Of a DNA stretch of 64,000 nucleotides, positions 8,104-16,814 are shown piece after piece. The stretch lies in assembly GCA_012517315.1 (NCBI GenBank), contig JAAYVE010000034.1, positions 1 to 64,000 of the forward strand, written 5' to 3'. Position 1 is the stretch's first letter; each line of letters begins with the position of its first letter. A model generated the notes under the pieces. The model did no database searches and was not told where the DNA came from. It worked only from the letters and a program-made list of their open reading frames with translations. This DNA is from Deltaproteobacteria bacterium (lineage in GTDB: Bacteria > Desulfobacterota > Syntrophobacteria > Syntrophobacterales > Syntrophobacteraceae). The translations under genes and the position numbers were made by a program.

Positions 8104-9048
8104 TTGGCTTTTCAACCATCAAAGCAGACTTATTCGGGGCAGATCAGAGAGGTGACTCTGGGCGTCGGTGAGAAGGCGGTCACGGTCGGGGGGAAGGCGG
8201 CGTATCCTTTTCATGGGTTTGAGGGGGCCATGGGCCATCCGCCGCGAATTGCCATGGAGATTTGGGACAAGGATCCCGGCGACGAATGGTCCGCGATGGC
8301 GAAAGAACCATTCAAAGATGTTTTGGGCGACCCCGCGGCGTGGGCCAGGAAATGTGTGAGTGAGTACGGGGCGGAGATCATTGTGGTCCAGACCAAGAGC
8401 GCCGACCCCAATGCAGACAACAAACCCGCGGCGGAGGTGGCTGCCGTTGTGAAGACCGTGGTGGACGCGGTGGATGTGCCGGTGGTGGTCTGGGGTGTGG
8501 CAAACCACGAGAAGGATGTGGAAGTGATGCGCCTCTTGACCGAGTCGTGTGCCGGCAAACGGTTGGCCATCTCTCCCGTGGAAGAGGGGGATTACAAGCA
8601 AATCGGCGCTGCGTGCCTCGGCTACAAGCACCTGGTGGTGGCTTCTTCCCCCATCGACGTGAATCTTGCCAAGCAGCTGAACATTCTCCTGGGGAACCTT
8701 GGGGTATCAAACAGCGACATCATCATCGACCCCACCACCGGAGGCTTGGGATATGGTCTGGAATATACCTATTCCGTCATGGAGCGCATCATGCAGGCGG
8801 CTTTGACCCAGGAGGACGAGAAGCTGCAGCAGCCCATGATCTGCAATGTGGGAAATGAGGTGTGGAAATGCAAGGAGGCGAACCTCAGCGCTGAAGAAGC
8901 CCCGGAATTGGGGGACCCCGTGAAGCGGGGGGTTCTTATGGAGGCGATCACCGCGGTGGATCTGCTTCTCGCAGGGGCGGACATCGTGATCATGCGGCAC
9001 CCCGATGCGGTGAAGTTGGTCAAGGGATTCATCCAGAAAATGATGTAG
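8104..9048 (+). CDS. acsD: corrinoid iron-sulfur protein small subunit (CO dehydrogenase/acetyl-CoA synthase delta)
   Basis: 314 residues. The TTG at 8104 is taken as start because AAAGGAGG (8088-8095) lies exactly 8 nt before it; no ATG fits. The sequence (PFHGFEGAMGHPPRIAMEIWD, then AEIIVVQTKSADP, VPVVVWGVANHEKDVEVM, DPTTGGLGYGLEYTYSVMERI) is that of the TIM-barrel small subunit of the corrinoid protein, which with AcsC passes the methyl group from methyl-tetrahydrofolate to acetyl-CoA synthase. First gene of the Wood-Ljungdahl carbonyl-branch cluster. Confidence 0.93.
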   Translation: MAFQPSKQTYSGQIREVTLGVGEKAVTVGGKAAYPFHGFEGAMGHPPRIAMEIWDKDPGDEWSAMAKEPFKDVLGDPAAWARKCVSEYGAEIIVVQTKSADPNADNKPAAEVAAVVKTVVDAVDVPVVVWGVANHEKDVEVMRLLTESCAGKRLAISPVEEGDYKQIGAACLGYKHLVVASSPIDVNLAKQLNILLGNLGVSNSDIIIDPTTGGLGYGLEYTYSVMERIMQAALTQEDEKLQQPMICNVGNEVWKCKEANLSAEEAPELGDPVKRGVLMEAITAVDLLLAGADIVIMRHPDAVKLVKGFIQKMM

Positions 9049-9156
9049 CCGTGGCGGGTTTGCCTGGTTGGGAGAAGAGTCTTTCCTCCCGGGCGAGGGG
9101 AAACCTTGTGAGCCTGTTTTATCAATGGCCCCAGGAAGGGGAAAAAGAGGTGAATC

Positions 9157-11121
9157 ATGGCAGATGAAGAAAAGAAAGCAAAGAAGATCAACTTCCGAGA
9201 CATGAGCATTTGTGAAGCAACGATTCAGATGCTTGAGAAAGCAGCCGCAGACGGGGTGGAAACGTCGTTTAGCCGGGCGGCCGACATGAAACCTTGCCCC
9301 ATCGGGGCCGATTCCGCCTGCTGCAAGCATTGCTTCATGGGGCCCTGTCGCCTCAATGCCAAGGATCCCTACTCCAAGGTCGGGGTGTGCGGTGCCACCA
9401 TCGATACCATCGCCGCGAGGAACTTTGCACGAATGGTGGCGAGCGGGGCTTCGGCCCACACGGACCATGGCATGTCCATGCTCGATGTGTTTCGAGAGGT
9501 GGTGCGCGGCAATATCAAGGATTACAGCATTAAGGATGAAGTGAAATTGCGCAATGTGGCGGCAAGCATCGGCATCCCTGTCGCGGATCGCGAAGTCATG
9601 GAGATTGCCAAGGATCTGTATGAGCAACTGGAAGGGACATACACCCAGGTGGAGGGCGAGATTCCCTTCACGAAAAGGGTTCCCCCCAAGACCCTGGAAA
9701 CCTGGCGAAAGCACGGTATCGTACCCCGAGGGGCCATGCGGGAGATCATGGAGATCATGCATCGGACTCACATGGGGGTCGACCAGGATTACGAGAACAT
9801 CGTGAAGCAGTGCTCCCGCACCGCCCTCTCCGACGGGTGGGGAGGCTCAATGGTGGCCACTGAACTCTCGGACATCCTTTTCGGCACGCCCAAGCCCATT
9901 GTGGCCGGTGTAAATATGGGCTTTCTCAAGGAAGACGAGGTCAATATCATCGTGCATGGCCATGAGCCCAACCTCTTCGAAACCATGATCGTCTCCTGTA
10001 ATGATCCAGCGAATATAGAAAAAGCCAAAGCGGCGGGGGCCAAGGGGATCAATTTGCTCGGCATGTGCTGCTCGGGTGCGGAGGTGCTCGGTCGCCACGG
10101 GGTTCCCCATGCAGGGAACTTTATGAGCACGGAGGTGGTCATCGCCACAGGGGCCGTGGATGCCATGGCGGTGGATGTCCAATGCATCATGCAGGCCCTC
10201 AGCAAGCTTTCCGAGTGCTACGGGACCAGGTTTTTCACCACCAACCCCAGGGCCAAGATCGATGGTGCGATGCACATCGAGTTCAATGAGCACACTCCGC
10301 GGGAATGCACTGACAGGATCGTGGATATGGCCATCGAACGTTTCAAGAATCGTCCTGAGCGCATTGTCATTCCCCGCCGCAAGGACATGGGCGTCCACGG
10401 CTTCTCCCACGAGTACGTGAATTACATGCTCGGAGGATCTTTCCGTGCTTCTTACAAACCCCTCAATGAAAATATCATCAACGGGCGCATTCGGGGTGTC
10501 GCTGGAGTGGTCGGATGCACGAACCCGAGGGTGAAGCACGATTATGTCCATGTGGAACTGGTGAAGGAGCTCATCAAGAACAACGTCCTGGTCGTGCAGA
10601 CCGGTTGCTCCCAAATCTCCCTGGCCAAGGCGGGTCTCATGAAACCGGACGCGGCGGTCCTGGCGGGCGAAGGGCTCCAGGAAGTGTGCGAGACGGTGGG
10701 TATGCCTCCTGTTCTCAGCCTGGGTTCCTGTGTCGACAACAGCCGCATCCTCATCGCCTGTGCCGAGATGGTTCGGGTGGGAGGGCTCGGTGACAGCATC
10801 GCCGATCTCCCCGTGGCCGGCGCGGCCCCCGAGTACATGAGCGAGAAGGCCATCTCCATCGGCCATTATTTTGTGGCTTCCGGGGTGTACACGGTTTTTG
10901 GCGTGACCTTCCCGAGTGTGGAGGGAACCAAGTTTCACAAGCTGCTCTTCGAGGGACTTGAGGAGATGGGTCTGGGCAAATGGGGATTTGCGAAAGATCC
11001 CTATGACATGGCACACTTAATGATTGACCACATCGACAAAAAGCGCATGGCCCTTGGCATCATGGGTGAACGGGAACGGAAGCTGTTCAGCATGGAAGAC
11101 CGAAGAGCCGCCGAGGGGTAA
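9157..11121 (+). CDS. cooS: anaerobic carbon monoxide dehydrogenase catalytic subunit
   Basis: 654 residues, full length for the bacterial Ni,Fe CODH. B/D-cluster cysteines are visible at 47, 55, 56, 59, 64 and 78 (PCPIGADSACCKHCFMGPC). C-cluster ligands are present: the His of IIVHGHEP (267-269), Cys304/305 (MCCSG), Cys343, Cys454 (VVGCTNP), Cys484 (QTGCSQ) and Cys525 (LGSCVDN). It interconverts CO2 and CO and, in the complex with AcsB, feeds CO through a tunnel to the A-cluster. Preceded by a spaced AAGAGG ribosome binding site; 108 nt after acsD. Confidence 0.97.
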   Translation: MADEEKKAKKINFRDMSICEATIQMLEKAAADGVETSFSRAADMKPCPIGADSACCKHCFMGPCRLNAKDPYSKVGVCGATIDTIAARNFARMVASGASAHTDHGMSMLDVFREVVRGNIKDYSIKDEVKLRNVAASIGIPVADREVMEIAKDLYEQLEGTYTQVEGEIPFTKRVPPKTLETWRKHGIVPRGAMREIMEIMHRTHMGVDQDYENIVKQCSRTALSDGWGGSMVATELSDILFGTPKPIVAGVNMGFLKEDEVNIIVHGHEPNLFETMIVSCNDPANIEKAKAAGAKGINLLGMCCSGAEVLGRHGVPHAGNFMSTEVVIATGAVDAMAVDVQCIMQALSKLSECYGTRFFTTNPRAKIDGAMHIEFNEHTPRECTDRIVDMAIERFKNRPERIVIPRRKDMGVHGFSHEYVNYMLGGSFRASYKPLNENIINGRIRGVAGVVGCTNPRVKHDYVHVELVKELIKNNVLVVQTGCSQISLAKAGLMKPDAAVLAGEGLQEVCETVGMPPVLSLGSCVDNSRILIACAEMVRVGGLGDSIADLPVAGAAPEYMSEKAISIGHYFVASGVYTVFGVTFPSVEGTKFHKLLFEGLEEMGLGKWGFAKDPYDMAHLMIDHIDKKRMALGIMGERERKLFSMEDRRAAEG

Positions 11122-11129
11122 GAAGTAAC

Positions 11130-11165
11130 GGGAAGTGCCCGATGCATTCGATTCGGGCACTTCCC
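11130..11165 (+). other. 13-bp intercistronic hairpin between cooS and acsB
   Basis: GGGAAGTGCCCGA (11130-11142) and TCGGGCACTTCCC (11153-11165) form a perfect 13-bp stem around a 10-nt loop, starting 8 nt after the cooS stop. No T-run follows on either strand, so it is not a classical terminator; an mRNA processing or 3'-end protection element is more likely. Confidence 0.7.
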
Positions 11166-11249
11166 TCCATGTCATGGAATGTCGGTCGGAAACCGATGCT
11201 GTTTTCTTGGGTTTGAGGGGAAAATGGCCCTTATGAAGAGGAGTGAGTC

Positions 11250-13469
11250 ATGTCAAGGTTAGTTGCTTTTGCCGCAATCCAAGGTGCATACAACATCGTC
11301 TCCAAGGCCGAAGGCACATTCAAGCGGGCCATGGACCAATACGGTCCCAATCAGCCTTTGGCTTTCCCTAATACGGCGTACTATCTGCCGATCATTTACT
11401 CCATACTGGGAATCAAGGTGGAAAAGCTGGCCGACGCGGAAGCGGTCATGAAGCGTTGCAAGGAGCTTCTCCCACCGCACGTGAAAACCAAGGGAAACAT
11501 TCACGTGCCATACCTGGGGCACCTACTGGATGCAGGGATGGCGGCCATTCTGGCGGAAGAGGTGGTGGAGGCCATCCGCTACGTGGATGATCCGGACTTC
11601 TACCTTCCCAGCGAAGAAGTGGACCTGGATAGAGGGAAGATTTGGCTGGGTGCCGCGGACGACACGGTCATGCGCAAACGCGGTATCGAATTCGTGGACG
11701 GGAGTGCACCGGGTTTTGCCGCCATCGTGGGTGCGGCTCCCAACCCCGAAATAGCCAAGATGATCGCCGAGGACTACCAGAAAAAGAACCTTTATGTATT
11801 CATGTGCGCCAACCAGGGTGGGACAACTTTCAGTGAACAGCTCATCCAGGCAGGGGTCCAGATCGGCTGGAACACCCGCCTCGTTCCCTTTGGACCGGAC
11901 ATTTCCGCCGCCGTTTTTGCCCTCGGTTTTGCCAACCGGGCAGCCATGGCGTTCGGCGGGGTACAGCCGGGTGATTACGAAAAAATCCTTCTTTACAACA
12001 AGGACCGCGTGTTCGCTTTCGTGAACGCACTGGGTGAGGTGAACGCGGAATGGGCCGCCAACGCCGCCGGCGCCGTGAACTGGGGCTTCCCCACCCTCGC
12101 CGATACGGACATCCCGGAAATCCTTCCCTATGGTGTTTGCACCTACGAGCATGTTGTCGCCAACGTCCCGTACGAGCAGATGACAGCCAAATCCATCGAA
12201 GTGCGCGGATTGAAGGTGGCTGTCACCGAAATTCCCGTGCCGGTCTCCTACGGACCGGCTTTTGAAGGGGAGCGGGTTCGCAAGGACGACGTGTATCTGG
12301 AATGCGGGGGTGGACGGACTCCTTGCTGTGAATGGGTGAGAATCGCCGAGATGGACGCGGTGGAAGATGGCAAGGTGGAGGTCTTTGGCCCGGACATCAA
12401 GGATGTGCAGCCGGGAAGCCGCCTTCCTCTGGCGGTGCTCGTAGAGGTTGCCGGCAGGAAGATGCAGGAGGATTATGAACCGATCCTCGAGCGGCAGATC
12501 CACCACCTGGTCAACTACGCTCAGGGGGTCATGCACATCGGGCAGAGGGACATCGCGTGGTATCGCATCAGCAAACAGGCCGTGGAGAAGGGATTCACCC
12601 TGGAACACATCGGAAAGATTCTCCACGCCAAGTTTCACCAGGATTTCGGGGCCATTTTCGACAAGTGCCAGGTGAAGATCTATACGGACGAAGCGAAGGT
12701 GAAAGAACTGCTTCCTATGGCTCAGGCTTCTTACAACACCCGGGACGCCCGCATCGAGGGCATGACGGACGAAACGACGGAAACCTATTACTCTTGCACC
12801 CTGTGCCAGTCTTTTGCTCCCACCCACGTGTGCGTCATCAGCCCTGAGCGCACGGGGCTTTGCGGGGCCTATAACTGGCTGGATTGCAAGGCATCCAACG
12901 AGATCAACCCCACCGGTCCTAATCAGCCCGTACAAAAGGGAGAGACCCTTGACCCGAACCTGGGCAACTGGAAAGGTGTCAACGAGTTTGTCTTCAAGGC
13001 CTCCCGCCAATCCATCTCGAGCTACAACTTTTACAGCATCGTCTACGATCCTATGACCACTTGCGGGTGCTGTGAATGCATCGCCGCGGTGCTTCCCATG
13101 TGCAATGGAATCATGACGGTGAACCGGGATTACACTGGGATGACGCCCAGCGGCATGAAGTTCACGACCTTGGCAGGAACCATCGGCGGCGGCAACGTGA
13201 CCCCCGGTTTTGTCGGCCACAGCAAGTACAACATCACCCAGCGCAAATTCATCTCGGGAGACGGTGGGCTCAAACGGCTCGTGTGGATGCCGAAGATGCT
13301 CAAGGAGGAAATCCGCGAGCGCCTCATCAGGCGGGGGGAGGAGATGGGGATTCCCAACTTCATCGACATGATTGCGACGGAAGAGCAGGGAGTCACAGAA
13401 GACGAGATTTACGCGTTTCTGGAGAAGGTGGGCCATCCTGCCCTCACGATGGAATCCATTCTTGGATGA
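11250..13469 (+). CDS. acsB: acetyl-CoA synthase (CODH/ACS alpha subunit)
   Basis: 739 residues, full length including the N-terminal domain that contacts CODH. All A-cluster ligands are in place: the [4Fe-4S] cysteines 516, 519, 528 and 538 (YSCTLCQS, THVC, GLCGAY) and the distal-nickel CGC motif at 605-607. These sit exactly ten residues later than in the Moorella enzyme. It joins a methyl group from the corrinoid protein, CO and CoA into acetyl-CoA in the cytoplasm. Start ATG with GAAGAGGAG upstream. Confidence 0.97.
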   Translation: MSRLVAFAAIQGAYNIVSKAEGTFKRAMDQYGPNQPLAFPNTAYYLPIIYSILGIKVEKLADAEAVMKRCKELLPPHVKTKGNIHVPYLGHLLDAGMAAILAEEVVEAIRYVDDPDFYLPSEEVDLDRGKIWLGAADDTVMRKRGIEFVDGSAPGFAAIVGAAPNPEIAKMIAEDYQKKNLYVFMCANQGGTTFSEQLIQAGVQIGWNTRLVPFGPDISAAVFALGFANRAAMAFGGVQPGDYEKILLYNKDRVFAFVNALGEVNAEWAANAAGAVNWGFPTLADTDIPEILPYGVCTYEHVVANVPYEQMTAKSIEVRGLKVAVTEIPVPVSYGPAFEGERVRKDDVYLECGGGRTPCCEWVRIAEMDAVEDGKVEVFGPDIKDVQPGSRLPLAVLVEVAGRKMQEDYEPILERQIHHLVNYAQGVMHIGQRDIAWYRISKQAVEKGFTLEHIGKILHAKFHQDFGAIFDKCQVKIYTDEAKVKELLPMAQASYNTRDARIEGMTDETTETYYSCTLCQSFAPTHVCVISPERTGLCGAYNWLDCKASNEINPTGPNQPVQKGETLDPNLGNWKGVNEFVFKASRQSISSYNFYSIVYDPMTTCGCCECIAAVLPMCNGIMTVNRDYTGMTPSGMKFTTLAGTIGGGNVTPGFVGHSKYNITQRKFISGDGGLKRLVWMPKMLKEEIRERLIRRGEEMGIPNFIDMIATEEQGVTEDEIYAFLEKVGHPALTMESILG

Positions 13470-13967
13470 TGGAGAAAGAGCCTCTGACTGTTTACCCATC
13501 GGGGAAGACACCCGAAACACGGTCCCGGTTGGGGATGCAAAGGGAGGAAGGAAACACTCAACTGCCGCATGGGAGTGGAAGTGTGCATGCGGTGCGTTTT
13601 CCAGGCTTTCAGATTATGCTGCAGCGGGGACGGCGCCATGGCGTGTGAAAGGCAAGTCGGCGCCGCTTCCCGTTTGTGGTTCCCATCCGCCTCGACGGCC
13701 CTGCGTCGGGGCGGGTCCTTGATGAAGAGGCCTTTTGAATGGGGGCGCGCGACTTTTCGAAGGTGAGGGTTTGGTCAGCCTGGAAGAGAGATTTGGCTCC
13801 TTTCCGGTCGGGACGTTAAGGCGCCTGGAAGGAGATGATCGCCGTGTGTGGGAGGGGGAATCCTTTGGGAACTTCGGATTCTCTGGTAAGAGGAATGGCT
13901 TGATGAGTTTGAACCGTACCATGAGCTGATCCAAATGGATTGTGACCTGCGATGAGGAGAGAAACAG
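13470..13967. other. 498-nt gap inside the acs cluster
   Basis: No gene that I can support; short open frames here have poor codon bias. A CCGCAT/ATGCGG inverted repeat (13565-13570 and 13587-13592) is followed by a short T-run (GCGTTTT) and could be a weak terminator or pause site. This gap may separate acsB from acsC-acsE into a second transcription unit. Confidence 0.5.
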
Positions 13968-15317
13968 ATGGGCTTGACGGGTATTCAGATTTTCAAACTG
14001 CTTCCCAAAACCAACTGCGGGGAGTGCGGAGTTCCAACTTGCCTGGCCTTTGCCATGAATCTGGCATCGGGAAAAGCTGAACTGGACAAGTGCCCTTATG
14101 TATCTGAAGAGGCCAAGGAGAAACTGGCGGCGGAGTCCGCTCCACCCATTCGCCCTGTAACGATCGGGACCGGCGACTATTCGGTCAAAGTGGGTGGCGA
14201 GACGGTCATGTTTCGGCACGAAAAGACCTTTGTCAGTGCGCCTGGCTTGGCAGCCCTTGTGACCACTGATGAGGACGAGGCGAGTGTCGACGGCAAGATG
14301 GAGCGCTTCAAGGCATGCCAGTACGATCGTGTCGGATTGAAGCTTCGCGCTGAGATGTTTGCGGTGAAGGACACATCGGGAGACCCGGCCAAGTTCGCCG
14401 CCCTTGCCAAGAAGGTCTCCGATGGGACGGGAGCCGCTCTGATCTTGATATCCGACAATGGAGACGTGTTGAAAGCGGCGACACAGGTGGTGGCGGACAA
14501 GAAGCCGCTACTGTGCTCGGCCACTGCCGGGAATGTGGACGCCATGGGTGAATTGGCCAAGGAAGTGGCCTGCCCGCTGGTGGTCAGGGGCGATGGGACG
14601 CTGGACAGTGTGATTGCCCTGACGGAAAAGCTCACGGCCATGGGGTGGAAGGACCTTGTCATCGACACCGGCACCCGGGAGATGAAGAAGGCGTTCGAAG
14701 AACAGATCCTCATACGCCGTGCAGCACTGAAGGATCGCTTTCGTCCGCTGGGCTTTCCCACACTCATAATGGCTAATGAAATGGCCGGAGACCCGATGGA
14801 GGAATCCCTGGTCGCGGCGACATTCGTGGCGAAATACGGTGCCCTTATCGTCCTGAGCGACTTTCAACCGCACAGCCTCTTCCCTCTCTTCCTCGAAAGG
14901 CTCAACATTTACACGGATCCTCAGCGGCCCATGACCGCAGAGCAGGGCATTTATCCCATCAACAACCCCGATGAGAATTCCCCGGTCCTGGTTACCTGCA
15001 ACTTCTCCCTCACTTACTTCATCGTTTCGGGGGAGATTGAATCCAGCCGGGTGCCTTCGTGGCTCTGTGTCCAGGATACGGAAGGCTTGTCCGTTATGAC
15101 CGCCTGGGCCGCAGGTAAGTTTTCGGGAGAAACGGTGGGGACCTTCCTGAACAAGTGTGGAATCAAGGACAAAGTGAAGCACAAGACGGTCATCATTCCC
15201 GGCTATGCTGCAGGGATCAGCGGAGAACTGGAAGAGGAACTTCCGGGATGGACGGTCACTGTGGGCCCGCGGGAGGCCAGCCAAATCCCCCGGTTCCTGA
15301 AGGCCATGAAAAGCTGA
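13968..15317 (+). CDS. acsC: corrinoid iron-sulfur protein large subunit
   Basis: 449 residues. The N-terminal four-cysteine [4Fe-4S] domain is seen as C17, C20, C25 and C42 (KTNCGECGVPTCLAFA ... DKCPYV), followed by the TIM barrel and a C-terminal cobalamin-binding part (NNPDENSPVLVTCNFSLTYFIVSGEIE, GYAAGISGELEEELPGW). The protein carries the cobalamin cofactor that accepts the methyl group from AcsE and delivers it to AcsB. Start ATG with GAGGAGAG upstream. It is separated from acsB by 498 nt and followed by acsE after 154 nt. Confidence 0.95.
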   Translation: MGLTGIQIFKLLPKTNCGECGVPTCLAFAMNLASGKAELDKCPYVSEEAKEKLAAESAPPIRPVTIGTGDYSVKVGGETVMFRHEKTFVSAPGLAALVTTDEDEASVDGKMERFKACQYDRVGLKLRAEMFAVKDTSGDPAKFAALAKKVSDGTGAALILISDNGDVLKAATQVVADKKPLLCSATAGNVDAMGELAKEVACPLVVRGDGTLDSVIALTEKLTAMGWKDLVIDTGTREMKKAFEEQILIRRAALKDRFRPLGFPTLIMANEMAGDPMEESLVAATFVAKYGALIVLSDFQPHSLFPLFLERLNIYTDPQRPMTAEQGIYPINNPDENSPVLVTCNFSLTYFIVSGEIESSRVPSWLCVQDTEGLSVMTAWAAGKFSGETVGTFLNKCGIKDKVKHKTVIIPGYAAGISGELEEELPGWTVTVGPREASQIPRFLKAMKS

Positions 15318-15471
15318 CACGGTACGGAAAGGGGCCGAAGTCTTCACGGGGAAAAATGGTTGGGGGCCGTGAGGTCTTCTTCACGGGCCGGATCGAACGG
15401 GGTTTGAGGTGAGCAGGTAACTCCCCGCAAAGAGGAGAGGGTGATCTGGACCCATGCCACAAGGAGGGTAT

Positions 15472-16356
15472 ATGAAGCTCATTGGAGAGAATTTGAACAT
15501 AATGAGCAAGAAGTATGGAAAGGCACTCAAGGAGCGGGATGCGAAAACCTTGCAGGAACTGGCCATTCAGGAGGCCGAGGCCGGTATGGACTGGATTGAC
15601 CTCAACATCGGTCCGGCAGGCAAAACGGGGGAAGAGCTCATGTCCTGGCTGGTTCCCGTGATACACGAGGTAGTGGATCTTCCCCTTGCCCTGGACACGT
15701 CGAACATCAAGGCCATTGAGGCCGGACTCAAGGCTCACAAAAAGGGAAGGGCGCTCATCAATTCCATCATGGTCCGTCCGGAGAGGATGGACGCCCTTTT
15801 GCCGCTTGCCGCCCAGTACGAGGCCGATTTCATCGGACTGTTGTGGGGTCCGGAAGGAATGCCCCGGGACGAAAACGAGCGGGGGGCCCTGTGTGCCGAG
15901 TTGGTGTTTAAGGCGACCGGGGAATTCGGAATCGCTCCAGAACGCATTTTCATCGATCCTATTCAGACGCCTGTCAATGTGCAACAGAACCAAATCATGA
16001 GTGTTCTGGAATTCATGAAGATGTTCCCGGACATCGCCCCGGGTTGCCTGAGCACCATCGGGTTGTCCAACGTATCCAACGGGCCTCCGGAACACCTGAG
16101 ACCCATCCTGAACCAGGTCATGCTCATCATCTGGAAAAGGCACGGAATGTACTCGGCCATCGTGGACACCTTCGACAAGCCTCTCCATGACATCGCCCGG
16201 GGGAAAAGGCCTGAAATAGAGGCTCTCGTTCACAAGGTCGAGGACGGGGAACCCATCGACATGGCCTCCCTTTCCAAGGAAGAGCAGGATTACGTGAAGA
16301 CGGCAAAGGTCATCCTGGGCCACAACCTTTATTCGGATTCGTGGCTGGAGATTTAG
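15472..16356 (+). CDS. acsE: methyltetrahydrofolate:corrinoid iron-sulfur protein methyltransferase
   Basis: 294 residues from the ATG at 15472, preceded by AAGGAGGG with ideal spacing. The pterin-binding (dihydropteroate-synthase-like) barrel is recognised from LIGENLNIMSKKYG, IQEAEAGMDWIDLNIGPAG, LPLALDTSNIKAIEAGL, and GCLSTIGLSNVSNGPPEHLRPILN. It moves the methyl group of methyl-tetrahydrofolate to the Co(I) of AcsC-AcsD. Last gene of the cluster; cooC and metF homologues are not seen in this window. Confidence 0.95.
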   Translation: MKLIGENLNIMSKKYGKALKERDAKTLQELAIQEAEAGMDWIDLNIGPAGKTGEELMSWLVPVIHEVVDLPLALDTSNIKAIEAGLKAHKKGRALINSIMVRPERMDALLPLAAQYEADFIGLLWGPEGMPRDENERGALCAELVFKATGEFGIAPERIFIDPIQTPVNVQQNQIMSVLEFMKMFPDIAPGCLSTIGLSNVSNGPPEHLRPILNQVMLIIWKRHGMYSAIVDTFDKPLHDIARGKRPEIEALVHKVEDGEPIDMASLSKEEQDYVKTAKVILGHNLYSDSWLEI

Positions 16357-16814
16357 CCGAGGCGTGCGGAGACTTTCAGGATCTGTCCCATCGTGATGGA
16401 ATGAGGCCGGGAGAGGAGAGGCGGCTGAAAGGTGCCTCAGTGCGTGGGCTCCTCCCCTGCCCTTTTCCCGAGAGGGAGAATCCGGGTCAACGGATGCAGG
16501 CAATGGCAGGCTCGGTTTCTTCCCGGATCCCCACCTCCTGCCTGCATGATGGCTCGATTCTTGCTAGGGGAGATGGATCCCCCCGGATTGAGAGCAAGAT
16601 TCAGCCACCTCACGAACCTTTCCCCTCCCACCAGGGATCCCCTCCTGCGACAACCGTTCTTGCGGCGATCCATTTCCACAACCCTTTACCCATTTCGGCT
16701 CTTGCAGGCTAGAGAGAGTTGTGCTTTAAATTGTTGCGATTCCCGCAACTTGTTCTCATCGGGTCGGATTCCACATGACTCCGCAAAGCCAAACACTTCA
16801 GGAGGGAAAGAATC
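16357..16814. other. intergenic region upstream of ppdK
   Basis: No gene supported. An 8-bp inverted repeat (ATGCAGGC near 16494, GCCTGCAT near 16541) may end the acsE transcript but lacks a T-run. The distal part carries the ppdK promoter candidate and a small hairpin, GTTGCG-ATTCC-CGCAAC (16733-16749), which would lie at the very 5' end of the ppdK message. Confidence 0.5.
16702..16730 (+). promoter_or_regulatory. candidate sigma-70 promoter of ppdK
   Basis: TTGCAG (16702-16707), a 17-nt spacer, then TTTAAA (16725-16730); transcription would start close to the GTTGCG hairpin at 16733. Motif match only. Confidence 0.4.

Noticed and set aside
7736-8122. Minus-strand open frame of 128 codons before acsD
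   Set aside because: Overlaps the acsD start and ribosome site, no own ribosome site and no codon bias.
11523-13520. Long open frame on the minus strand opposite acsB
   Set aside because: It is antisense to a gene with every A-cluster ligand in place and follows from high GC at third positions; no ribosome binding site or family resemblance.
16494-16548. Inverted repeat ATGCAGGC/GCCTGCAT after acsE as terminator
   Set aside because: Arms are 8 bp with a ~39-nt loop and no T-run, so not a convincing terminator.
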